Below, one piece after another: positions 10,800 to 22,233 of a stretch of 64,000 bases of DNA (the first letter of the stretch is position 1; every line of letters starts with the position of its first letter). The notes beneath the pieces were generated by a model that did no database searches, was not told the origin of the DNA, and saw only the letters and a program-made list of their open reading frames with translations. The DNA is from Typha latifolia (lineage: Eukaryota; Streptophyta; Magnoliopsida; Poales; Typhaceae). The stretch lies in contig CM034099.1 of assembly GCA_019914945.1 (NCBI GenBank), forward strand, positions 7,936,001 through 8,000,000, in the 5' to 3' direction. The position numbers were made by a program, and so were the translations under genes.

Positions 10800-13700
10800 C
10801 TCTTTATATTGGTATAGCAAATAAATAATCTCTTAAGTCGATACTAGTATACTAATACTTACTTCTCTCTCCTCTCATCTTTCATATAATATTTTTATAT
10901 TTACTAATTACTATTTTATTTATGAAAGGATCTCCTATCCATTCATTGTAAAAAATATTTTAGTTATTTTTACACTATCATTTTTTACTTTATGTCACAT
11001 AAAAATATAACTAAAAACTAGAATAACTTATACCAATATAAATTCTCTTATGTTTGTATCGGATATTAAAATAATTATAATAAACTTGGACTTATTCTAT
11101 AAGTGAACGAGTCCTAGCCTTCGATTGTGACTCTAAATTCTAATGAAATGTATGCAAATCTTCTACTCCTTTATGAAAAAAAAAAGGAAATTATAAACCT
11201 TTTTATTATTGAGGCAAGTAGTTCACTAAGTAAATCCTACTCCACTCCTATTCTTAGGCATGCCCACAAAGATTATTACAAGGCTTCATGGAATGACCTA
11301 CATTAATATCAATCTCCTTCAATTACTATTGCCTTAATTCTCCTCCAGTTTGGATGAAATATGAAAGATGGAGCCACTTGCAAATTCACAACCTGGCCTC
11401 ATATTATTGGCTTCAAAGTAAAGTCCATTTCTAATAGTAAAATATTTTTTTAAAATATTATTAATCTATTTGGCGGCCTATCGTGGACCGCCAAATACCC
11501 TACTAGCTGGAGGATCAAATTAGTGGCATCTCTAAAGTCCACAATGATATGATATATAATGGCCAAATTGGGCTCAATTTGATGGAGGAGTGGCAACCAA
11601 CCTGATTAATTGACAAACACCTTTTGCTCCTGTTCAACAAAGAAAGAGATGGCTAAAGGAGGAGGTAAAAGAAAAGGAAAGTAGTTGGGGGAGAACTACA
11701 CCTCAGTGTCTGCATGAAGGAATCAAATTGAGGAGAGTGACACTTTCTTTGGATCAAAAGATAAAAGAAGATAGAGATAGAGAGATTGCAAAAGAAAAGA
11801 AAAAAAAAGGAAATATTTTTCCTTACTAGTATCCTTGTAACAAGTGTGCTAGGGTTTAATCTAAGAATTACATGATAGTATACTAGCTCGTCTCGGCTCA
11901 CTGAAATATCAAGCCAGCTCGAATCGGCTTTCCTAGTTCGTTCCAAAACCTAATAATTTTATTAGGCTAATCCACCAAAGCCAAAATGATGATTTAGAAG
12001 AAAGAATAGCTATGTCATATATGTAGCTTATCCTTTTTCTAATATGAGACTAAACAACTAAATATTCCCTTTTTACGTAGGCCAGCTAAAAGTGAACAAT
12101 TTGCACTAATTTTTCTACTAAAAACTTATATATATATATATAGTCTATTCAAACCGATCTCGAGTGAGCAAAATCTAGCTCAACTTGGATAAGTTAAATG
12201 AGTCGAGCTCATGAGCTTCGCAAGCGGGCTTTTTTGACATAATACATGGAAGCTATATGGAGTGAGAAACTAATAAAATCTAAGAGGGAAAAGGAAAACA
12301 AATGCAAAATTCTTAATCCTATCGAAAAAAGATGTCAAACTAATGATCAGTTGACTGTGTGTACATAGACATAGTCCCAAGTTGATATAGGCTTGGATTA
12401 TCTTTAGAAGTGCTCACAAGCTAAGTATGCTAATTAGACATTAATCATCACCTCGTGACCAAATTAAGAATGGATCTAGACACTATCATATATAATGTTA
12501 AATTAAAGGCTAGATGGGCACTTACATTATCAGTTCAGTAGGTTGCTCTACCATAATTTTCAACATGGTCAAAAGTGGGAATTGGCCATTAATGCATCAT
12601 TGTTGGTTGCTGAAGGGATTCTAAGTTGACTAATTGATCATTATAGTATTCCCATTAATGTACTAATTGATGTGTGAGGAAAGCCAAATATGAGCCCTAA
12701 AAGTCCAACAAACAAAGAGAGACACACTCATCATATGTAATTTATATTAGAGTTCTTTTGGATTTCTTGACTCTAGATTCAATTAATAACTAGTTTTGGA
12801 GGACCTCCAAAGGACACAAAAGTATTGTGACTCAACAAAAGGCTAAGCCAAGCTTTACTTTACTTTACTTTTAGAGGGTCCATATAGCATATTTAATATA
12901 GGTGTTTTTAAAATAATACAAGCAGAGCATCAGCCGAAAAGAAGAAAGAATGGTTAATTGTAAGACTTTTCGAATTAGCTATCCATCATTAGCAATATCT
13001 CAGAAAGTGATTAGAAGATTCGAATACTTGTAATGTGAAACTAATGAGAAGCTAATTGAGCCACCCCTAGGTTTCCTCTTCTATCATGTTCACATGAGCT
13101 AAGTCGGCTCTTATGTGTGTATTTAATCTAAAATCGGCCTCCGTTTATTTTAAGAATAACTAACATTTTTTTTACTCTGAAATACAACTCTTTATTACAA
13201 AATAATAGCTAAATATTATAATAATTCTATTCTAGAATATAAATACTATTCATCACAATTATATTTTTCACACACTAACCTAATTACTAATTTACTCTAG
13301 ATATATATATTCTATTAATCTACTTTATAACAAATCAAAGGGTATTTATAGTAAATTCATAAAAAATAAAACATATTTTTTTTATCTTTTCCTTTACTTT
13401 ATATCACATTAAAAATAATTATTATACCCTTATTCTAGAATACAAGTGAACATAAATAAAGACATTTTTGATAATAACAAAAAGGAATACATATTCTAGA
13501 ATTGACATTATTTTTCTTAGGGTAAACGAGGATGACATTGGTTGTGGAATAACTTATAATCTAGATTAGGTATGCTCATTTTTTAAATTTGCATAAGAAA
13601 ACTTACATTGATTTATACTATTATGGTATAATAATTATACTTGATGTGATTTCAAAAATAATAAATTTAGGAGATATTTTGGCAAACGATCAAAATACTT

Positions 13701-14290
13701 TCTACAGTGGACGGATGAGGAAAGTAGAGAGGAGTAGAGAGGAGAAAATAATTAAAATGATAGTTGATTAAAATAATATCTTTTAAAGGTAAAATAATAA
13801 TTAGATTTTATTAGTAAATATAAATTATTAGATAAAAGAGAAAAATAAAGAGAAATAGGTATTAGTAAATTCAAAATTAAGATTGAGATCAGCTATTCTT
13901 TGCTTATTTTACAATCAAATATGGTCGAGCCAACTCTGCGCAACCATATATTATGCTAACGCATTTCTTATATACAATCTTTTTAATACTGCACGTGAAT
14001 AAATGATAGAATATACAGCTGGGAGGATTTTCTTACATAAAAATTGACTAGAAGCATTTAAGGTTAAAGCGGCAGTCCTGGCATCCTAATCTCCTGAAGT
14101 GGAAATTTAGGTCCACACGGCAAATATGCTGGAAAACAACAAGGTGGAAGAAGAAGATAGGGAGGAGAGGGAAGAGAGAAGGCATGTAACTTTTCCACCC
14201 AAAGTGTAAGTCTGGATTGGAATAGAGACTTTAAATATCCTTATGCTGTTCAATGTCAAAGAGATGGGATAGGAGATTAGAAACTAATAA
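10800..14290. other. AT-rich intergenic DNA with no gene seen
   Basis: No coding region is supported. At about 11880-12240 the segment carries GAGCTCG/CGAGCTC-like strings at both ends around a (TA)n run. This resembles the ends of the hAT element at 42853-45260 and could be a deleted relative, but the resemblance is weak. Confidence 0.5.
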
Positions 14291-14294
14291 AAAT

Positions 14295-14297
<3 letters not shown>

Positions 14298-14327
<30 letters not shown>
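14298..14327. repeat. (CT)n microsatellite
   Basis: About 14 CT units lie roughly 1 kb upstream of the LBD gene. Confidence 0.95.
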
Positions 14328-14330
<3 letters not shown>

Positions 14331-15189
14331 AGAATTAAGATTAATAGTGGGAATTGAAGAAGTTTAGTTGCTTTCTCGTGCCCAACGAGGAGACTACGTC
14401 TTTAAAATTTGACCCACAAATGAAACCCACGTGGTGGGTAAGGAAAGGATGGAGATCTGACGGTGAGTGATGGATAATTAGGGTTTGACACTTGTTTCCC
14501 TCTCTCCTGCCATCTTGGTTTCTAGCTAGCTTGGTCTTAATTGGCTGCATATATAAGACTTGGGAGCTTGTAGCAATTTCCAGAGTAATGGCGTATCAAA
14601 TCTAGCTAATGTTTCTAAGAGATGCCCAAGAAAAATTACTGCTTAAATTCTAGAATAGAATCTTAATCATCTTACTAGTTTTGTTGGCTTGTATTAAATT
14701 ATTACTTATAAATTATAGGTTTGAAACACTTTCTCTTCCTCTCTTTTTTTTTATTTCCTACAAAAGTATGCAGTGTGCAAGATAAGTCTCCACTTGAGAC
14801 GAGGTGTAACAAGTTAACAACTGATTAATTTCTTCAAATGTGTGGAACATCACACCAATCATTTCATTGATAACTATCAAAAGACAGTCTAAAATACTAA
14901 CTAACAGATTAAAACAACGACGTATGTATAAAGGATCAAATAAAACCGCAATATTCTTCTTGTTATGTTTCCGTCCAAGACCCGAACACTTTACTTAATT
15001 AATAAATATTTCTATACCGCGACTAATATATATTGTTAGTCTGTTACCTAACAACAATCTAGTGTACATGTAGAGGTCCAATTAGACATCGACTATTGAG
15101 TAGATCATGAGGTCAGTCCTCCCAGATCCTGAGATCATCACTTCTCCCACAATCTCTATTTCATCTCTTTCTCAGTTCCCACTTCTCTC

Positions 15190-15246
<57 letters not shown>
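15190..15246. repeat. (CT)n microsatellite in LBD leader or core promoter
   Basis: About 27 CT units end 90 bases upstream of the LBD start codon, directly followed by TTTCTATATTAAG. It is either in the 5' UTR or a pyrimidine-rich core promoter. Plant leaders with such CT tracts are common. Confidence 0.95.
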
Positions 15247-15249
<3 letters not shown>

Positions 15250-15336
15250 ATATTAAGTCGAGGACTAAAGAAGCTCTCACACTTGAACCATCTCTCAACC
15301 TTCTCATCTTCTCTCCTGACTCTCACTCTTTCCTCC

Positions 15337-16185
15337 ATGGACTCAAGTGACACCACAACCACCACCGCGTTCCGCCACCACTCTCTTTCTCTTTCTTCTT
15401 CGTCATCGTCGGCGGCGACGACGTCGTCGTTTCCTCCTATTCCGCCCACTTCTCCCGCCGTCGTGCTGAGCCCGTGCGCGGCGTGCAAGATCCTGCGCCG
15501 CAGATGCACCGAGAAATGCGTGCTCGCGCCCTACTTCCCCCCGACGGAGCCCCTCAAGTTCACCACCGCGCACCGGGTTTTCGGGGCCAGCAACATTATC
15601 AAGTTCTTGCAGGTGAGCTACCTTTCGCCCATGCAAGTATTTGTGTTATTGACTTCAGAACTGGGCGGGCAAACATTTCCTTAAGCTAAGATTTAGTTTT
15701 TCGATTAGTTAGTACCAGTTCCACTGATTGAGACACTCGTTAGTAACAGTTTGTGATTTAATTAAAAAACGTCGTAATTTTTAACGAGGATAAGATTAAT
15801 TTACTGATGATTACTAATTAATCAACGATGTTAAATTTGTCAGGAGCTTCCGGAGAGCCAAAGGGCCGACGCCGTGAGCAGCATGGTGTACGAGGCGAAC
15901 GCCCGGGTCCGTGACCCGGTCTACGGTTGCGCCGGCGTCGTCTTCCAGCTCCAGAAGCAAGTCAGCGAGCTGCAAGTCCAACTCGCTCGAGCCCAAGCCG
16001 AGCTCATCAACATGTGCATGGGCATGGACATGGACATGGCTCAGCTTCAGAAGCAGCGCAGCAATGCCCTGCAACCTCTCAATGCCTTCTCCATCGCCAG
16101 TCCTCACGCTTACCAAGGCGACCCCTTCTTCTTCGCCGACGACGGCGGCCATAACTCCATCTGGGAGGAGCCCCTTTGGACTTGA
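15337..16185 (+). CDS. LOB-domain (LBD/AS2) transcription factor, class I, LBD1/LBD11-like
   Basis: Exon 1 is 15337-15612 and exon 2 is 15844-16185, split by a 231-bp GT-AG intron at the canonical LBD position after FLQ. The product is 205 residues. After a Ser/Thr-rich N-terminus (1-45) comes the zinc-finger-like CAACKILRRRC-x3-C (C-x2-C-x6-C-x3-C), then the GAS block FGASNIIKFLQELPESQR through DPVYGC, then a leucine-zipper-like coil matching L-x6-L-x3-L-x6-L (LQKQVSELQVQLARAQAEL). The C-terminus IWEEPLWT is typical of the LBD1/LBD11 subgroup. These proteins are plant-specific nuclear DNA-binding factors acting in boundary, cambium and lateral-organ development. The exact member is inferred. 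The ATG chosen is the first in frame; an upstream in-frame codon is TTG, not ATG. The run MCMGMDMDM in exon 2 is an unusual Met-rich linker. Confidence 0.95.
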
Positions 16186-16387
16186 GCATGCATGCATGAG
16201 GAAGTTAATAATTGGGTCTAAGATCCTAAAGTTAAATATGAGTTGCTAATTGTGTCATTAGGAGAAGGATTAGTTAGTCCTGAAGAGGGAGAGGGGGAAC
16301 TAATTGTGAGTATAATGGTGCCACTAATTTGTCATTGTATTTGATAAGTTCTTGTTCGGTCGTTAGGTTACCTAACAAATTAAATCA

Positions 16388-16389
<2 letters not shown>

Positions 16390-16419
<30 letters not shown>
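16390..16419. repeat. (AT)n microsatellite downstream of LBD
   Basis: About 15 AT units lie 200 bases past the LBD stop codon, possibly in the 3' UTR. Confidence 0.95.
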
Positions 16420-16423
<4 letters not shown>

Positions 16424-17940
16424 TCCTATATTACGTTTCCTTGTTAATATTTTGCCATATGATGATGTAAACATTGGACTTCTAGCGTCACAAGGTCTAA
16501 TTCCCACCACCTTCATGATTATGACATGAGGTGTCAATTAACAAAGGATGAATAGTTTAATCTTTTGGACTATTAGGTATGGTAGCTATATCACAATAGT
16601 TTAACTACACATAAAAGCTAATCATCAAAATTTTCCTCTTGTTCTTATGGGCTATCTTTCATTCAAAGTCGATTTTGGATAACCTGGTAACGAACCAACA
16701 ATATATACATATTTTTCATCGACATATATACTCCTACGACAATAAAATGTGCAGCCCTCCATACAAAACCAGTATAAATTAAGCTATCCTATCCTATCAT
16801 GTTAGATAATAGACCAACAATATATATTATACTATTTAAAGACAAATATTATCGAAGATATAATATATATTTTTGTTAATTACATAACAATTTTGACGAT
16901 TGGGTTAAATTAATTGTTATTCCTAGAAATTCAGTATGTTGCAAGAGGAAATTTTGCTTGACTTAAAATATAAGATAACTCCAAGAGCAAACTAGGACAG
17001 CCTAACCATGCTCACCAAAAGCAAAGGGATCCAAAGGAGCTGAGGACACTTGGAAGTTTAATACAACGTACAATATATAAAATAATAATAATAATAATAC
17101 TCTAATGAAGTTGGCAAGATGAACTGTTCTTTGCTCAAATGACATACTAAATTTGAGTCCCAAAGTGGACCCATGGAGCCAAACATTTCAATGCATGTAT
17201 GGATACAATTCCACGAGGAAAAGTAGTTGCATACCAAATACAAGTCTGCCAAATTTCTTCGTCTTTCCTCTGTGGATGTGGACTTGTGGTGTGATCCGAG
17301 CCATGGTGAGAGAAGGAATTCTTGTAGGCTAGTGGAGAAGGTAGGCAGGGAAAACTAACTTGGACTAGGGAGGAAGAAAGAGTATAAAATTATGACCAAC
17401 TTCAAGAAGGTCGAGGCGTTTTAAACTATGTGCTACGTTGCATGAGAATCCATTGTACGAGAGCAACTGGAAAATTACTACCACTTTCAATTTTATGATC
17501 TAGAGAAACAAGTTTACCTCATTCTACCTATATTTTCCACACTGTAATGTTGGTTTTCTTAATGGACAATTATCATGTAGACAGAGTAAAATTACCCCTA
17601 AGTGTGTTTCTTAAATTAAGGTAAAAGTTAAAGAGGAATTAGTCTTTAAGGTCAAATGAGGAATATTTTAAGAAATAATTGAAGTGTCAATTCAAATGTA
17701 GGGTCTAACATGATGCATGATAACAAGATTGAAACTATGTAGGAATTTTACACGATGGTCTCGAATAAAGATAAGAGGAATAAACACCTATTTCTTCCAT
17801 CATAGTCGAACCTACATTGTTGATAAGTATACAAGTTTGAATAAATCTCAAGCTTCTAGTAGGCATTGTGGGGGAACTTGCCACTGTTAAAGCTTTGAAA
17901 CCACAACCAAGAGTATAGACAAGTCAATAGAAATCAGTAG
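16420..17940. other. Intergenic DNA with no gene seen
   Basis: The stretch is AT-rich with a short (ATA)n run at about 17080-17098. No protein, RNA gene or recognisable transposon end was found on either strand. Confidence 0.5.
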
Positions 17941-18394
17941 GATGTAGTGTCCACCCACAGGTACTTAAGCACATAAAAAAGAACAAAGATGGAGGGAAAT
18001 TTCTGAGAAAGACCGAAAGCAAACACACCAAGTGGGAACTGAGATTCTGAGAGTGATATAAATTTTTAGCCTCTATTGATTGTGGCCAGAGAGGTAATTC
18101 AAGTTCACACCAAGTCTATGCTTTCTCACTTGGGGAATGAGCAGTACTGCAAGCAGCAAACTTACAGGATGTAGTGTTCACCCACAGATACTTACGCACA
18201 TAAAAAAGAACAAACATGGAGGAAAATTTCTGAGAAAGACTGAAAGCAAATACACCATGTGGGAACTGAGATTCTGAGAGTGATCTAAATTTTTAGCCTC
18301 TATTGATTGTGGCCAGAGAGGTAATTCAAGTTCACATCAAGTCTATGCTTTCTCACTTGGGGAATGAGGAGTACTGCAAGCAGTCAACTTACAG
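17941..18394. repeat. 227-bp tandem duplication, two copies
   Basis: Copy 1 is 17941-18167 and copy 2 is 18168-18394. Both start GATGTAGTGT and end CTTACAG, with only scattered substitutions and a constant 227-bp period. It lies about 1.5 kb past the 3' end of the ICR pseudogene. No coding sequence was recognised in the unit. Confidence 0.92.
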
Positions 18395-18715
18395 GATCTT
18401 TCAGACTATGTTCTGGGTAAAGAGATTGATTACTTTGCGATAAATAAAGAGCTTCCAAGGGTTTGAGTAACAAGTGAGCAATCTACTAGACTAGCAGAGT
18501 ATTAGCTTTGAAGTAGTACGATCCTGGAACAGTTGATGCAATAAGAAAATATCTTTATGCAATAATGCTAAGATATAGGTGATGGTATGCAAAGAAAAAA
18601 TTTCAATCTTCTGATCTGAAAAACTAATTATTACCAGCCAGGATGCAAAGGATAAGCTACTGTAATTGAAGCTCTAGTTAGAACAAGCGTAAATAAATAT
18701 CAGTAACCTAGAATG

Positions 18716-18773
18716 TTTTATTCTGTTCCAAGTAACGAGCTAAATTTTATTCTGTTCCAAGTAATGAGCTAAC
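18716..18773. repeat. 29-bp tandem duplication
   Basis: The phrase TTTTATTCTGTTCCAAGTAA plus GAGCTAA occurs twice, 29 bases apart, with one C/T difference. Confidence 0.85.
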
Positions 18774-19850
18774 TTGCTTTATATGATCCTGAAATGGGTT
18801 AGTTCATGAACAAGATTAGGAGGAATTTCATTCTATTTGGGCTGCAGGACATCTGCTACCACTAAGATATGTCAAATGGCATGCATGATCATTGAACTTA
18901 AGAGAAGAATACTGGATGGAGATCTCAAGTGAAATGCTTGTAATAGATCACTCAAATAAAAAAATCACTTGGCTGGGCACAGTAGAAGTAACCTTTGGAA
19001 AAATGCATTACAAACTAAATCAACAAGCATTTTGCTGATGTACACCAAGATTCTTCAGATGTAGAAAATGGACCATTAAGGGAAACCTCTGCCCTCAAAA
19101 TTCATTTAGAGGAACACACCAAATTTGATGGGTGGCAAGAACTTAAAAGAAGTTGTATGGTTTGAAGTTTCACTCAAGACGATATAATAATGGCCGAAAC
19201 TTAATGAAAACTAAAACCGATTTTGACATTTATTTTGGACCACAATAGGCTAAAACCATTCTATTTTGGCCTAAAATGTTCATTTTTTCTAGGGGTCAAG
19301 ACTGAAATCAACTAAAAATGAAACCGAAACTTTGAACCATTAACCTCAACAGCTCAGCTCAAAATTCTTAGTTGACATAAATAAAAGGATATCCCTTGAT
19401 ATAATTAATTCTAGTAGAGCCACATTTTTTTTTAAAGGAACCCAGATATATTAATAAAGACATTCTGTACACCATCCTCAATAATTTTTGGCCAAACTGT
19501 CCTCCTTTCTATCAGAGATATCTGACCACTAACGTTGCGCCATCAAAGAAAAATAGGTAATGTACAAGGTTTGATCATCATAGAGCACAAAGAATTTAGA
19601 CATTGGTAAAAATACTATTAGATGTGACTCAAACTTCCTATACACAACATCAAGGATTGTTCAGCAACAAAATTGTTCAAAAGAATCCCTTTGATATGAA
19701 GACTAAAGCATTAAGTGGAGGAGAACAGCAAAGTTAAACTAAAGGTCAGACAGGGTTACTTCAGAACAGGTAACAGAGGAAAGTTTTTACTAACATGTAA
19801 CCAAATGATTTGGTAGCGAGTAATGCACATACCAGAAAAGGTGTAGGTCA
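18774..19850. other. Flank downstream of the ICR pseudogene with no gene seen
   Basis: This may include the former 3' UTR of the minus-strand ICR copy. No coding region is supported. A stretch around 19440-19480 looks repeat-like but could not be assigned. Confidence 0.4.
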
Positions 19851-22233
19851 TTACTTTAGACTGTTCTTCAACAGGCCACTCATCCTCCTTAGCACATTGC
19901 TGTTTTTCTTCTTCACTGATTCATCATTCATATCATCCGGAAATGGAGAGCTCATCAGCTTCCCACCAATAATTGTAGTCTGAATCCAGAGAACCATTTC
20001 TCTCCATTAACCTCCCATTATTGCCAGAGAGAACTGCAGCAGCTGATTCAGCTGCCTCTCTCTGTTGGCCAGACTGCACTGCAAGTCTCCTCAACTCAGC
20101 TTCCATCCCTGAATGATTGCTTGAGCTGCATCCAGCTGCTCGGCCACACTCTCTGCCCTTTGTATGTTTTCATCAACCTCCTCAGTGACATAATCAAGTC
20201 TGACAGTGGCATCCTCCTTCGCAGCATTGGCTAACTCTAGTTCAGCAATTGCTGCTTCATGACTCTTATAGATTTCCATCTCCAACTTCAGTATCTCATT
20301 CTCCTTTAAGATACACTGCAGCTGAGTCTCCTTATTCATGAGATTTCCCTTCAGCTCAGCTATGTCCTTAGAGGACTTTATCAACCTCAACTGGAAATCA
20401 GATTGTGTTTTGTTCACTGACTTGTTCTTCATTGAAATCTCTCATTCTTCAAAGTTCTTCTTTCTTTTTGTAAAGATTAGCCTTTAGTTCAGCAAGCTCT
20501 GCATTCCTTTTCTTCAAATCAAGTTTGAGCTCACATTGTTTTACTCCAAAATCAGTCTCAACATGCTCCAGAAATTCATGAGCAGTCTAAATATTTGTTT
20601 TGCTTTGCATTTGTTCCTCCTGTTACTTAATCTCAGCTTTTCTGAGTGCGCATCTCAGTTCTCTACCTCTGATCACTGAAATATACTGAGATTTCTTTGG
20701 AAGCTGGTCAGAATCAACATTTTGAAAAAGCTTACTTGCTTGCAACTTCTTCACAACCTCCTCCAGTGATTTAACTTGAGCTTTAGACTCTTCCAGTTCA
20801 GATGATTTCAAGCTTAGGGAATCTAGGAGCTTCAAGTGTTTAAAACTAAGTCTTTCAGCGATAGCTTTAACCATATCCAACTGCTGCTGACTCTCACCAA
20901 ACATTGCTTGTGCCTCAGATCCTGCCTTCTCACTGTCTCTAAGATCAATCTTGAGATTCTGAACTGTTGCAAGTGTTTCTACCATATCTTCATTCGAGGC
21001 CTGAAGCTGGGAATGTAGTTCTTCAGATTTCTTTACTTCAGCAACCTCAGATTTAGCAACCATTGCAAGTCGCATCTTAACTCTTAAGCCATTGGATCTC
21101 AGTAATGGCTACGTTCAAGGCTGCAGAGTCAGCACAATGCTGCTTCTGAATAGCTGCAAGTTCGGACTGCCATGCGTGATCACGCTCCGGCAAGATCTTA
21201 TGAAGTTCCTGGAACCGAGCTTCCTCTGCAGAAGAGAACCCAATCAGTTGGTGTTGTGAATCCTCGAGCTTCTCAGACATCGCCCGAATCTGCTCTTTGA
21301 CCACATCTGCTTCCTTCTGTGCTTGCATCTTCCATGTTTCAGATGAACTTATCTGATCCCTTACCTTCTTTACAACACAGATATCCTGCCTGGATGTTTT
21401 TTCTGGAATTTGTAATGGGTCAGGAGGGAGCATAAGTGATCTTTACTAAAGAAAGCTAGTGAGGGGAGAAACATATAAGCACACACAGTAAACGGGAAAC
21501 AAATAACTAATCATGATGCAAAGGACAACTAGTGGAACATATTATTCAGTGCTTTTTGCAACAGCAGCAAAGCTAATTTATCTGTAGTTCTTATCATTCA
21601 TAAAAATGATAACTCAGGTGAAACTTGAACTTTCCCGAACCAATGAAGATAACCTAGTAGGGCACCTTGCCCCCTTTCTCAAAACTTGCTTATGCCACAA
21701 GTTCCCCAATTAGGTCTGAGTGAGAAAAAAAAATTCAAGCATGGCTATGTAAAATGCTGATCTGACTATCTTATAGCCCAAGAAACTAGTTCTAAAAGTC
21801 CTCAATAAGGCTTTTTACAATGCAGGTATTAACAAATACACTATATAGTATGCTACAGGATAACAATATACTATATAGAAATTTAGCTAGATATCTCAAG
21901 ACAACTGAGATTGATATTAGAATATCCAGAAATTAATTCTTGTTTCCCATGGAAAGATCATAATATGCTGCAACTATGATAGCAAATTTGAGGAGTGCTA
22001 GTTATGCAAGATGTCAAACAGCAAGATAATCTGTAAAATCTGCCAGCATAAGTATTACCTCCGTCACTGAGCTTCTAGGTGACTGATGCTTAATGACCTT
22101 AGAACTTCTATCTGTTTGAGACTTTGTGGGAGTAAGTCCAGAAGAGCCGGATTTGTTTCCGCTGGTCTTGCTTATGCAAGCTGACCTAGGTGTAGCTGGA
22201 GATGTCCTGTGGGAGATATGTGATGACCCAGTC
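19851..22233 (-). pseudogene. ICR/RIP family (interactor of constitutive active ROPs) pseudogene
   Basis: ICR proteins are coiled-coil scaffolds that bind active ROP GTPases at the plasma membrane and microtubules. Exon 2-like sequence (22233-22059) reads RTGSSHISHRTSPATPRSA and later SPRSSVTE, ending at a good donor. Exon 3-like sequence (21402-19851) opens KKHPGRISVL, the counterpart of the family KKRPSRVSEL block. It continues through SSSETWKMQAQKEADVVKEQ, ERDHAWQSELAAIQKQHCADSAAL, ELKGNLMNKETQLQ, AESVAEQLDAAQA, MEAELRRLAVQS and the Lys-rich tail KKKNSNVLRRMSGLLKN. The frame is broken many times: three in-frame stops (20625-20623, 20589-20587, 20451-20449), a stop soon after KKHPGRISVL, and frameshifts near 21078, 20440, 20115 and 19965. 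It cannot encode a full protein. Introns are retained, so it is a decayed gene or duplicate, not a retrocopy. Confidence 0.88.
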
